From Marvinbryantia formatexigens DSM 14469 (lineage in GTDB: Bacteria; Bacillota; Clostridia; Lachnospirales; Lachnospiraceae), in assembly GCF_025148285.1 (NCBI RefSeq), contig NZ_CP102268.1, positions 4,433,501 to 4,497,500 of the forward strand: a stretch of 64,000 bases of DNA. Reading direction: 5' to 3'. The notes below the pieces were generated by a model. That model ran no database searches, was not told where the DNA came from, and saw nothing but the letters and a program-made list of their open reading frames with translations. Made by a program: the position numbers and the translations under genes. This document shows positions 54,070-62,209 of the stretch, piece after piece. Position 1 is the first letter of the stretch. Each line of letters opens with the position of its first letter.

Positions 54070-55083
54070 TCAGCAGTGCTCAATGACGACCGCATGAGCG
54101 ATTCCCGGCACGCTCTGCCCTTCGTTGAAGCTCACCGTGGAGAGCAGCGCACCGGTCGGCACAAACAGCACCCGCTTCCAGACGCCCTTACAGATTTTCG
54201 GCAGAATCAGCGCCGCAAGCGTCACCGCCGAGCAGCCGCAGCCGCTTCCGCCGGAATGCGTATCCTGCGTCTCGCGGTCATAAATCTCGATGCCACAGTC
54301 CATATGCACTCCGGCAATATCAAAGCCCTTTTCCTTTAACAGGTCATGCAAAATCGTCTGTCCCACATATCCGAGGTCTCCGGTGATAATTTTATCATAA
54401 TCCGATGGCTGCCGGTTAAAATCCATCAGATTCTGATAAATGGTGTCACATGCCGCCGGAGCCATGCAGGCGCCCATATTCAGAGAATCCTTTACGCCGA
54501 AATCCACCACCTTTCCCGTGGTAATCCCGGTGATACGCGCATGTCCGCCCTTCTGTCCCAGAATAAAGGCTCCGCTGCCTGTGACGGTCCAGGTCGCCGC
54601 CAGCGGACGCTGGTTTCCGTATCCCAGCGGAAAGCGGAACTGCTTCTCCGCACTCGCAAAGTGGCTGGAGGTGATCGCCGCCGCGTAATCAGAAAAGCCT
54701 CCCGCCACCGCCATCGCGGCAAGCGAAAGTGCTTCCCCGCAGGTGGAGCAGGCGCCGTACAGTCCGAACAGCGGAATATCCAGGTTTTCCATACCAAAGG
54801 AGGTGGCAATCAGCTGTCCCAGGAGATCGCCGCCAAACAGATAGCGCACCTGCGACGGAAAGAGCCCGGAATGCTGCAGCGCCAGCTTCATCGCCTCATT
54901 CTGCATCGTGCTCTCCGATTTTTCCCAGTTGTCCTCGCCAAAGCGGTCATCGCTGCAGATTAAATCAAATGCGTCCGCCAGCGGTCCCTCCCCCTCTTTC
55001 TTCCCTGCCACAGAGGAAGAACCGATGATGTGCGGCGCCCTGTCAAACTGTATACTCTGTTTTCCCGTCATCTGCTTCATCAT
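54070..55083 (-). CDS. spoVAD: Stage V sporulation protein AD
   Basis: The start at ATG 55083 (MMKQMTGKQSIQFDRAPHII) gives 338 residues, the normal length; AAAGGG is upstream. The thiolase-like fold shows GLYGACSTCGEALSLAAMAV, DYAAAITSSHFASAEKQFRF and HSGGSGCGCSAVTLAALILP. SpoVAD binds dipicolinic acid and works with SpoVAC/E in its uptake during sporulation. An upstream repeat (55127-55174) separates it from the ABC genes. Confidence 0.95.
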   Translation of the reverse strand: MMKQMTGKQSIQFDRAPHIIGSSSVAGKKEGEGPLADAFDLICSDDRFGEDNWEKSESTMQNEAMKLALQHSGLFPSQVRYLFGGDLLGQLIATSFGMENLDIPLFGLYGACSTCGEALSLAAMAVAGGFSDYAAAITSSHFASAEKQFRFPLGYGNQRPLAATWTVTGSGAFILGQKGGHARITGITTGKVVDFGVKDSLNMGACMAPAACDTIYQNLMDFNRQPSDYDKIITGDLGYVGQTILHDLLKEKGFDIAGVHMDCGIEIYDRETQDTHSGGSGCGCSAVTLAALILPKICKGVWKRVLFVPTGALLSTVSFNEGQSVPGIAHAVVIEHC

Positions 55084-55126
55084 TTCCACACCCTTTCCGC
55101 ATTGTCCCCTTCCATGCTTATCATCC

Positions 55127-55174
55127 CTGCAGGACCTGCCACCGACAGCTTCCTGCGGATGCATGGCTGCTAAA
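55127..55174. repeat. Dispersed repeat (CTGCAGG family), copy 2
   Basis: CTGCAGGACCTGCCACCGAC followed by AGCTTCCTGCGGATGCATGG matches the copy at 44909-44955 at most positions. A further GTCGTATGCATGGCA follows here and recurs at 59044. Confidence 0.65.
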
Positions 55175-55191
55175 GTCGTATGCATGGCAGC

Positions 55192-55227
55192 AAAAAAGGA
55201 GACACCCTGTTTCCGTTAGTGTCTCCT
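55192..55227 (-). terminator. Intrinsic terminator of the BMP transporter operon
   Basis: AGGAGACAC and GTGTCTCCT pair through 9 bases, followed by TTTTTTG on the minus strand, about 90 bases after the last permease gene. Confidence 0.75.
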
Positions 55228-55312
55228 CTTCTCTCTCTTTTATACATAAACTTTCATTTTGAAAGCGTATGATGCAAAAAAGCCGAAATAGCCTGAAGTA
55301 AGTGTCTTATGG

Positions 55313-56254
55313 CTACCGCTGCCCCTTATCGTAGGGAATACCCTCCGCTTTCGGCGCCCTGGATTTTCCGGAAGTGAAGGCAAGCACTACCAGAGAAATA
55401 ATGTAGGGCAGCATATTGTAAATGGTGCTCGGAAGCTTCAACGCAACCAGCGCCGGAAATCCGGTGTACACGTTGGACAGCGCGCGGAACAGTCCGAACA
55501 AAAGCGCCGCAAAACCGATGTTTACCGGCTTCCACTGTCCGAAAATCATAACGGCAAGCGCCAGGAAGCCAAAGCCCGCCACGCCGTTCTCAAATTTCCA
55601 TTCGCTCACGCCCGCCGTGATATACACGATGCCGCCAAGACCGCCGAGCATACCGGAAATCAGCACGCCCGCATAGCGCATCTTGTAAACATTGATGCCG
55701 ACCGAATCCGCCGCCTGCGGATGCTCGCCGCACGCCCGCAGACGAAGCCCGAATTTTGTTTTATAAAGCACAATGTAGGACACCACCAGCGCAACCGCCG
55801 CAATCAGCATGAACCAGTTAAATTCAAACCCGCCGATGCGCACCAGGAACGCCTTTTTGCTTTCAATGTAGGTGATGGTGGAGGACACGTTGTCCTTGCT
55901 CTCCGCCATATTGATTGCTCTTACGATTACGACTGCCGCCGCCGTACCGAGCAGGTTCAGCGCGGTTCCCGCCAGCGTCTGGTCGGCTTTGAAATTGATT
56001 GCCGCCACCGCCAGCAGAAGCGAGTAGAGCATCCCGACAAGCACCGCCGCCGCGATAACCAGCACGATCATGACGATTGCCGGTACCGTCGCCGGCACAA
56101 ATTTCAGCATCAGCGCCCCGCCGAGCGCTCCCATAACCATAATGCCCTCTAATCCGATATTAATAACGCCGCTGTGCTCGGAGAAGCACCCGCCCAGCGC
56201 TACCAGAATCAGAACGGAAGCAAATATTAATGTGTATTGAATTAAAAGCAGCAT
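55313..56254 (-). CDS. Nucleoside-type ABC transporter permease 2 (NupQ/YufQ-like)
   Basis: This 313-residue inner-membrane permease (ALGGCFSEHSGVINIGLEGI, MVMGALGGALMLKF; GLRLRACGEHPQAADSVGIN, VYKMRYAGVLISGMLGGLGG) belongs to the family fed by BMP lipoproteins. It ends in a cytoplasmic basic tail. Its ATG abuts the stop of the partner permease (1-base overlap). Together with the ATPase and BMP lipoprotein it forms a purine nucleoside-type importer; the substrate is family-based inference. Confidence 0.92.
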   Translation of the reverse strand: MLLLIQYTLIFASVLILVALGGCFSEHSGVINIGLEGIMVMGALGGALMLKFVPATVPAIVMIVLVIAAAVLVGMLYSLLLAVAAINFKADQTLAGTALNLLGTAAAVVIVRAINMAESKDNVSSTITYIESKKAFLVRIGGFEFNWFMLIAAVALVVSYIVLYKTKFGLRLRACGEHPQAADSVGINVYKMRYAGVLISGMLGGLGGIVYITAGVSEWKFENGVAGFGFLALAVMIFGQWKPVNIGFAALLFGLFRALSNVYTGFPALVALKLPSTIYNMLPYIISLVVLAFTSGKSRAPKAEGIPYDKGQR

Positions 56255-57387
56255 TATGCTTCGCCTCCTTTCTGTCCCTGCGCCGCGCGCTTTTCATCCC
56301 GTTTGTCCAGAACCCGGTTCAGCCAGAGCTTAAAGAAGAACACAAAGCCGCACAGGTAAATAATCAGCGCGGAAATCAGATCTGAGATCTGCGCACAGTA
56401 CATCGACTTGTCCACGTACGCACCGCCGCTGGTAATGTGCTGGATAAAGTAAGAAGAAAAAATCGCGCCAATCGGATGCAGACCGCCTAAAAACGCTGCC
56501 GCAATTCCGTTAAAGCCCATGCCCGGAACGCTTGTCTGCGTAACCGCCCACTGCTCCACGCCGGTCAGGTAGAAAAATGCCGCACCCATCCCGGCAAGCG
56601 CACCGGAAATCGCCATTGTGAGAATGATGTTGTACTTCTCGCGCATACCGCAGTATTTCGCCGCCTGCTTGTTCAGACCGGTCGCCTTCAGCTCGTAGCC
56701 CAGCTTCGTCTTCTCCAGAAGCACCCACACCAGTATCGCCACCACGACCGCCAGCGGAAGCGCGATCGTCACATACTTATTGTTGGCAAAAAGAGCCGAC
56801 AGCCCTGCGGACGGAATCAGCGCGCCCGGATTTTTCGCTGTCAGAGACTCCGAATACGGGCTGGAAGCATCCTTCACCGTGGAGAGCAGCATATTTACCA
56901 CATACAGGGCGATCCAGTTCAGCATGATGCAGGAGATTACTTCGTTTACATTGCAGTATGCCTTTAAAAGACCGGAGATAGCCGCCAGCGCTGCACCCAC
57001 GACCACCGCCGCCAGAATGCAGACATACCACGGAAGATTCCATGCCAGTGCACAGTAAAGACATGCGCCCGCGCCCGCCACATACTGTCCTGCCGCGCCG
57101 ATGTTGAAAAGACCCACCTTATAGGCAAACAACACCGACAGCGAGCACAGAAGCAGCGGAGCTGTTTTTACCAGCGTGCTTCCGAAATACTGCAGCGCCT
57201 TCACCTTCGTCGGATAATACATAAAGTTTTTCAGAATCGAGATAATCGCCTTGCCCGCGCCCGCCGGATTGATGAGCAGCAGAACAATATAGCCGACCAG
57301 AAGACCTATCAGGATACATGCCAGCGATGCGATCAGCGACTGGAACGCGCCGTTGCGCAGGAGACTTTTCTTTTCTTTTTTATTCAT
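56254..57387 (-). CDS. Nucleoside-type ABC transporter permease 1 (NupP/YufP-like)
   Basis: The start at ATG 57387 (MNKKEKKSLLRNGAFQSLIA) has GGGAGG upstream and overlaps the ATPase end by 8 bases. The 377-residue permease has the motifs KVGLFNIGAAGQYVAGAGAC, GYELKATGLNKQAAKYCGMR and GFNGIAAAFLGGLHPIGAIF. It pairs with the second permease in the channel. Confidence 0.92.
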   Translation of the reverse strand: MNKKEKKSLLRNGAFQSLIASLACILIGLLVGYIVLLLINPAGAGKAIISILKNFMYYPTKVKALQYFGSTLVKTAPLLLCSLSVLFAYKVGLFNIGAAGQYVAGAGACLYCALAWNLPWYVCILAAVVVGAALAAISGLLKAYCNVNEVISCIMLNWIALYVVNMLLSTVKDASSPYSESLTAKNPGALIPSAGLSALFANNKYVTIALPLAVVVAILVWVLLEKTKLGYELKATGLNKQAAKYCGMREKYNIILTMAISGALAGMGAAFFYLTGVEQWAVTQTSVPGMGFNGIAAAFLGGLHPIGAIFSSYFIQHITSGGAYVDKSMYCAQISDLISALIIYLCGFVFFFKLWLNRVLDKRDEKRAAQGQKGGEA

Positions 57388-58918
57388 TTTTGCCGCCTCC
57401 CTTCTTTGCGCCCGCCATATACAGTCCCAGCTCTTCCACCGTGACCTTCTTCGGGTCAAATTCTCCGACGATCTCTCCCTCGTACATCACGAGGATACGG
57501 TCGGATACGTTCATTACCTCGTCCAGCTCCAGACTGATGAGCAGCACGCCCTTTCCGGCGTCGCGCTGCGCCACAAGCTGGCTGTGGATATATTCGATTG
57601 CGCCGACATCCAGACCTCTCGTCGGCTGTACAGCGATCAGCAGCTCCGGATTTTTGTCAATCTCGCGGGCAATAATCGCCTTCTGCTGGTTTCCGCCCGA
57701 CATGGAGCGCGCCAGCGTGACCGGTCCCTGCCCGGAGCGCACATCGTACTGCTCAATCAGCCGCTCCGCGTAAGAGTGGATTTCTTTTTTCTTTAAAAAG
57801 CCCGCCTTATTGGTGAACTGCGGCTCAAAATACCGCTGCAGCACCATATTGTTTTCCAGCGTATAGTCCAGCACCAGACCATGTTTGTGACGGTCCTCCG
57901 GGATATGGCTCATCCCCATCATGGAACGCTTCCGGATAGGCGCATGGGTGATATCCTCGCCGTTCAGCTTTATGGTACCGGATTTAAGCGGCTCCAGCCC
58001 GGAAAGTCCGTAAACAAATTCTGTCTGTCCGTTGCCGTCGATGCCCGCAATGCAGACGATCTCGCCACGGCGCACCTGCATACTGACATTGTTCACCGCA
58101 TTGTTTTTGTGCCGCTTTGACGCCACCGTCATTCCCTGGATATCCAGCACGACCTCGCCCGGCTTTGCGTCCTTTTTCTCCACGGCAAAGCTTACGTTCC
58201 TTCCGACCATCATGGCGGACAGTTTTTCCGGCGTTGTGTCCTTCGTCTCCACCGTCCCCACGTATTTTCCTTTTCTGAGCACGGTACAGCGGTCAGAAAC
58301 CTGCATGATCTCCGCAAGCTTGTGCGTGATAAACAGAATACTCTTTCCCTCCGCCGCCAGATTCTTCATAATCGACATCAGCTCCTGAATCTCCTGCGGA
58401 GTGAGCACTGCCGTCGGCTCGTCAAAAATCAGGATCTCGTTATCCCGGTACAGCATCTTCAGAATCTCTGTGCGCTGCTGCATACCGACTGTGATATCCT
58501 CGATAAGGGCGTCCGGCTCCACCTGCAGACCGTATTTTTCCGACAGCGCCATTACCTTTTTCCGCGCCTCATCCTTCTGCAGGAAGCCTCCCTTCGTCGT
58601 CTCCACACCAAGGATGATATTATCCAGGACACTGAAGCATTCTACCAGCTTAAAATGCTGATGCACCATGCCGATGCCAAGGTCGTTCGCATCGTTCGGG
58701 TCTTTGATTTCCACCTTTTTCCCGTCCTTGCGGATTTCTCCCTCCTCCGGCTGGTACAGCCCGAAAAGAACGCTCATCAGCGTGGATTTTCCCGCACCGT
58801 TCTCTCCAAGAAGCGCATGGATCTCACCTTTCTTTAACTGCAGGGTGATATTATCATTTGCTACAATGCCCGGAAACCGTTTTGTAATGCCAAGCATTTC
58901 GATAGCATAATTTTCCAA
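57380..58918 (-). CDS. Nucleoside-type ABC transporter ATPase with two nucleotide-binding domains
   Basis: This protein of about 512 residues has a first domain with Walker A ALLGENGAGKSTLMSVLFGL and Walker B ILIFDEPTAVLTPQE. The second domain has the degenerate Walker A GIDGNGQTEFVYGL and signature ARSMSGGNQQKAIIAREIDK, as in sugar and BMP-type ABC ATPases. I take a TTG start at 58918, 6 bases after GGAAGG; a GTG at 58924 is possible. It energises the two following permeases. Confidence 0.92.
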   Translation of the reverse strand: MENYAIEMLGITKRFPGIVANDNITLQLKKGEIHALLGENGAGKSTLMSVLFGLYQPEEGEIRKDGKKVEIKDPNDANDLGIGMVHQHFKLVECFSVLDNIILGVETTKGGFLQKDEARKKVMALSEKYGLQVEPDALIEDITVGMQQRTEILKMLYRDNEILIFDEPTAVLTPQEIQELMSIMKNLAAEGKSILFITHKLAEIMQVSDRCTVLRKGKYVGTVETKDTTPEKLSAMMVGRNVSFAVEKKDAKPGEVVLDIQGMTVASKRHKNNAVNNVSMQVRRGEIVCIAGIDGNGQTEFVYGLSGLEPLKSGTIKLNGEDITHAPIRKRSMMGMSHIPEDRHKHGLVLDYTLENNMVLQRYFEPQFTNKAGFLKKKEIHSYAERLIEQYDVRSGQGPVTLARSMSGGNQQKAIIAREIDKNPELLIAVQPTRGLDVGAIEYIHSQLVAQRDAGKGVLLISLELDEVMNVSDRILVMYEGEIVGEFDPKKVTVEELGLYMAGAKKGGGKNE

Positions 58919-59020
58919 TGTCACCTTCCCCCTTCCTCTCTCGCACATGTCTTTATTCTATCATAGATTTTACAGAATTTAAAGAAAAAATAATAAAACT
59001 TTTATGCAAATTAACAACTA

Positions 59021-59043
59021 AAAAACGTCCACCGGACGTTTTT
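59021..59043. terminator. Bidirectional hairpin after the BMP lipoprotein gene
   Basis: AAAAACGTCC ACC GGACGTTTTT is a perfect A-flanked and T-flanked stem. It is followed at 59044 by GTCGTATGCATGGCA, shared with 55173-55187, and a second GC-rich hairpin GCGGCGG/CCGCCGC near 59080. Confidence 0.7.
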
Positions 59044-59134
59044 GTCGTATGCATGGCAACGAAAAAGCACCGCTCTGCGGCGGTATTCCGCCGCTTTGCG
59101 ATGCCTGCATTCCCGGTTACGGAAAATTTCTGAT

Positions 59135-60328
59135 TTATTTAATGTTTCCGAGGTCGTTTACCGTGATCGCTGTCTCCGGCATGGTCTCGATGTTGTTGTC
59201 AACCGTAATGTCGCCTGCTACCATAGAAGCTACCAGTGCTTTGTAGTCGTCCTGCGTGAAGGTGTCGCACCACTGTGTGCTCTCAAGCGGGAGCTGTACA
59301 TAGTTCTCTTCCGGATTCTCAGATACCAGACCCAGGTTGTCGATCTTTCCTACGTAATCTGCCCAGGTATCTTCCAGAACGATTGCGGAAAGCAGTGTGT
59401 TTACGGTCGGAGCAAGACCCTTCATTGCGGAGGTGATTGTCATGCCCTCAGCGTATGCATCAATAACCGGAGCCTGATCAGAGTCAACACCGATTACTTT
59501 TCCGCCAACCTTAGCTGCTGCTTCTGCTGCAGAGGTGTAGATACCGCCGCCGCATGCGAATACAACTTCTACGCCGTTCGTAGAATACCAGGTATCCATC
59601 GCCGCTGTAATATCAGCATCGCCGTAGAACTGTCCGCCGTATGCGTATTCTACCGTTACCTCATCCTCGATACCAAGCTCTACAGCCGCTGCGTTTGCAC
59701 CCTGCACATAACCGAAGCCATAGCGGATAACTGCCGGTACGGACATACCACCCAGGAAGCCGAGGTGCTTATAGCCCATCTTTACTGCCGCATAGCCTGC
59801 CATGTAGCCCGGAAGCTCTTCCTGATAGATTGCGCAGTAGGTATTTTCTACATTATAAACCTCAGAGAGATCAACATCCGTCTGATCGCCGCGAAGATCT
59901 GCCTCAGACATATCCAGCGCGATGAATTTTACATCCGGGTAAGCCGGGGATTCTTCTCTGAGGGTAGCGCCGAACAGATAACCCGGAAGTACGATGATAT
60001 TGTACCCTTCCGCACATGCCTGGTCTACCGCTGCGATACGCGCTTCGTCGGAGTCGCTGTCCGGTTTGTAGTAGTTGAAATCTACGCCGTTTGCCTCTGC
60101 GAATGCCTTGCAGGCTTCGTAGGTCGTCTGGTTGAAAGACTGGTCCGTGATATCACCGGAGTCTGTAACCATTGCGATCTTGTAGGTCTCGCCGGAAGTG
60201 GTTGTCTCTGTTTCATTCTGAATAACGCTGGAGGTATCTGCCTCTGTAGCTGTCTCCTTCGCGCTGCATGCTGTAGCAGACAATAACATTGCACCTGCAA
60301 GTACCGCTGCCATAAGTTTCTTTTTCAT
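59135..60328 (-). CDS. BMP-family nucleoside-binding lipoprotein
   Basis: This 397-residue lipoprotein (MKKKLMAAVLAGAMLLSATA, lipobox C21) is a BMP/PnrA substrate-binding protein (IAMVTDSGDITDQSFNQTTY; MGYKHLGFLGGMSVPAVIRY; GGKVIGVDSDQAPVIDAYAE). It captures purine nucleosides or related ligands outside the membrane for the ABC transporter encoded downstream. GGAGGG precedes ATG 60328. I see no purine riboswitch in the 214 bases before it. Confidence 0.93.
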   Translation of the reverse strand: MKKKLMAAVLAGAMLLSATACSAKETATEADTSSVIQNETETTTSGETYKIAMVTDSGDITDQSFNQTTYEACKAFAEANGVDFNYYKPDSDSDEARIAAVDQACAEGYNIIVLPGYLFGATLREESPAYPDVKFIALDMSEADLRGDQTDVDLSEVYNVENTYCAIYQEELPGYMAGYAAVKMGYKHLGFLGGMSVPAVIRYGFGYVQGANAAAVELGIEDEVTVEYAYGGQFYGDADITAAMDTWYSTNGVEVVFACGGGIYTSAAEAAAKVGGKVIGVDSDQAPVIDAYAEGMTITSAMKGLAPTVNTLLSAIVLEDTWADYVGKIDNLGLVSENPEENYVQLPLESTQWCDTFTQDDYKALVASMVAGDITVDNNIETMPETAITVNDLGNIK

Positions 60329-60542
60329 GAATCTTTCCCTCCTTTAGTGATTAACAATAGTAGTATTATAGTACCATTTTTTCAGAATATTAGCAAGCAA
60401 TATTTCCCTGCCTGTAAAATTTTTCGCAAAGCAAAGCCTGTTTCTCTGGATAAGCAGCCTTTCCACAAATATCCGGTAATGTCAAGGCTGAACTCAGCGC
60501 TATAAAATACAATATTTCCAATGCCTTTCTTATCCCATCTAC

Positions 60543-61631
60543 TCATTCCTGCAGCGCAGGATGCTGCATATAAAATATCTCTTTCTGCCGCTCAATCTCA
60601 GTCCTAAGTTGCTCTTTTGTTGGCAGGTAGGTCAAATACTTTGACATAAACAGCCTATCGTTATCATGCAGCACAGAATATCGGGCAATGTCCTCATCTG
60701 TTTCTGTACAAAGCAGGATTCCAAGAGTAGGATTATCTCCCTCTTTGCACTTTAACTCATCGTACATACGGACATACATATCAATCTGACCCACATCCTG
60801 ATGCGTAATTTTCCCCATTTTCAAATCAATCAGCACATAACACTTCAGCTCAATATTATAAAACACCAGATCAATGAAATAATCCTCTGTTTCTGTGACG
60901 ATATGCTGCTGTCTCGCAACAAAGGCAAAGCCTCTTCCCATTTCCATAAGGAAGTCACGGATATGGGACAGGATTGCGGTCTCAAGATCATTTTCAAGAT
61001 AAGTGTCTTCATTCTTAAATCCGAGAAATTCCGCAATCACCGGACTTTTCAGCAATTCAAAATTATTTCTTTGATATTTGTTTGTCTTCTGCTTCATTTC
61101 TGAAATTACTTCTTCCTTCTTAGGAGCCTGAAGAAGCCGATAGTAGTATTGTGTTCCGATATTTCTATCCAGTGTCCTAACACCCCAACCTTCGTGAGCT
61201 GCCTCATTCATGTACCATAATCTTGCTTTTTCATCCGGCACACGAAGGAGTGTTCTGAAATGAGACCAACTTAAATTGTGAACACACGTGTTCACAATCT
61301 CTTCATCTGGAAACAACAAATAAAATTTTCTATAATATTGAAGATTTCTTTTTGAATAACTGGTACCATATTCTGCTGTAAGTTCATAAGCCAGCGTATC
61401 CATAAGCGCCTTGCCATATTCCGCCCTGTTTTCTCCATTCTGTTCCTGTTCTACAATCCGCTTCCCGATCTGCCAATAGGTTAGAACCGATGCCTTATTT
61501 ACAGCGTTATATGCCTGTTTCCTGCCGACCGATATAATATCTTTTATATCGGAAATCATCGTCTGAAACCTGTCATCAACACAATTTTTCTGTACTAATC
61601 TGCCTGATTCGTTCAACAACTCTTTCTCCAT
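60543..61631 (-). CDS. DUF1016 / PDDEXK-nuclease domain protein (YhcG-like)
   Basis: This 362-residue protein has the DUF1016 N-terminal domain (ARLWYMNEAAHEGWGVRTLD is in its core). A C-terminal PDDEXK nuclease fold follows (DYFIDLVFYNIELKCYVLID, LKMGKITHQDVGQIDMYVRM), with D, E and xxK residues visible. Such proteins often sit inside type I restriction-modification loci. Here an hsdM remnant lies two bases upstream, so this is probably the surviving member of a lost locus. It looks complete. Confidence 0.88.
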   Translation of the reverse strand: MEKELLNESGRLVQKNCVDDRFQTMISDIKDIISVGRKQAYNAVNKASVLTYWQIGKRIVEQEQNGENRAEYGKALMDTLAYELTAEYGTSYSKRNLQYYRKFYLLFPDEEIVNTCVHNLSWSHFRTLLRVPDEKARLWYMNEAAHEGWGVRTLDRNIGTQYYYRLLQAPKKEEVISEMKQKTNKYQRNNFELLKSPVIAEFLGFKNEDTYLENDLETAILSHIRDFLMEMGRGFAFVARQQHIVTETEDYFIDLVFYNIELKCYVLIDLKMGKITHQDVGQIDMYVRMYDELKCKEGDNPTLGILLCTETDEDIARYSVLHDNDRLFMSKYLTYLPTKEQLRTEIERQKEIFYMQHPALQE

Positions 61632-61632
61632 A

Positions 61633-61852
61633 TTACCCCTCTATTTCTGCAATAATCTTGTCAATCTCATCCCGAAGTATCTGTTCACGCGCCACTATTT
61701 CTTTTATATGGTCTATATTCGCAGGAGAACATCGTTCCAAGAACATAATTCTTAAAGTCCCATCCGTCAACTGCTCCCCGCAGCTCGTCCGCAATAGCCC
61801 AGATAGCACGATGCAGTTCGTCACGCTCCTGTTCCTTTTTTGTATCAACCAT
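61633..61852 (-). pseudogene. hsdM: Remnant of type I restriction methyltransferase hsdM
   Basis: From ATG 61852 (AACGGAGG upstream) the text MVDTKKEQERDELHRAIWAI, then DELRGAVDGWDFKNYVLGTM is the N-terminus of HsdM. The frame then breaks, and in another frame ANIDHIKEIVAREQILRDEI plus DKIIAEIEG gives the family's C-terminal helix. More than 400 residues including the catalytic NPPF motif are gone. The remnant immediately precedes the intact DUF1016 gene. Confidence 0.75.
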
Positions 61853-62209
61853 TCTCTTTTCCTCCGTTAAATATAAGAAAAGTATATCTCGAAAAAGTGA
61901 ATTTTTCAATGAAAAACGCCCACCATCTTTGATGAGCGTTATTGTTGCAATATTAAAATTCTCATAAAATCTGCGCCCAAACTCCAGAATAGGTTTTGCC
62001 CACCTGCCTTGCTCCCTGCAAAAAATCAACTAATTCGCCTTAATAATCATGCAAAAATACACGAATATTTTTAAAGTTTTTGCATTTTTCGACGTGAATA
62101 CAGTTTTCCCTTCCTGCACTTTACCAGATCTCCACACGCAAAGTCCGTGGCAGTCCAGCAGGAAGCTGAACTGCCACACGACCTGCTACAGCAGCAGGGA
62201 AACGCTCCA
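61853..62209. other. Gene-poor stretch with possible AAA-ATPase debris
   Basis: On the minus strand around 61945-62029, RQVGKT in one frame and ILEFGRRFYENFNIA in the next resemble the Walker A region of AAA_14-type ATPases, broken by a frameshift. A weak terminator (AACGCTCATC...GGGCGTTTTT) is near 61910-61940. Near 62190-62222, CTACAGCAGCAGGGAAA is present twice, duplicating the 3' end of the next gene. No intact gene is supported. Confidence 0.35.

Noticed and set aside
59042-60286. 414-codon Cys-rich plus-strand frame
   Set aside because: Antisense of the BMP lipoprotein gene.
60329-60542. Possible purine riboswitch before the BMP lipoprotein gene
   Set aside because: The conserved purine-aptamer junction sequences and a three-way stem could not be found.
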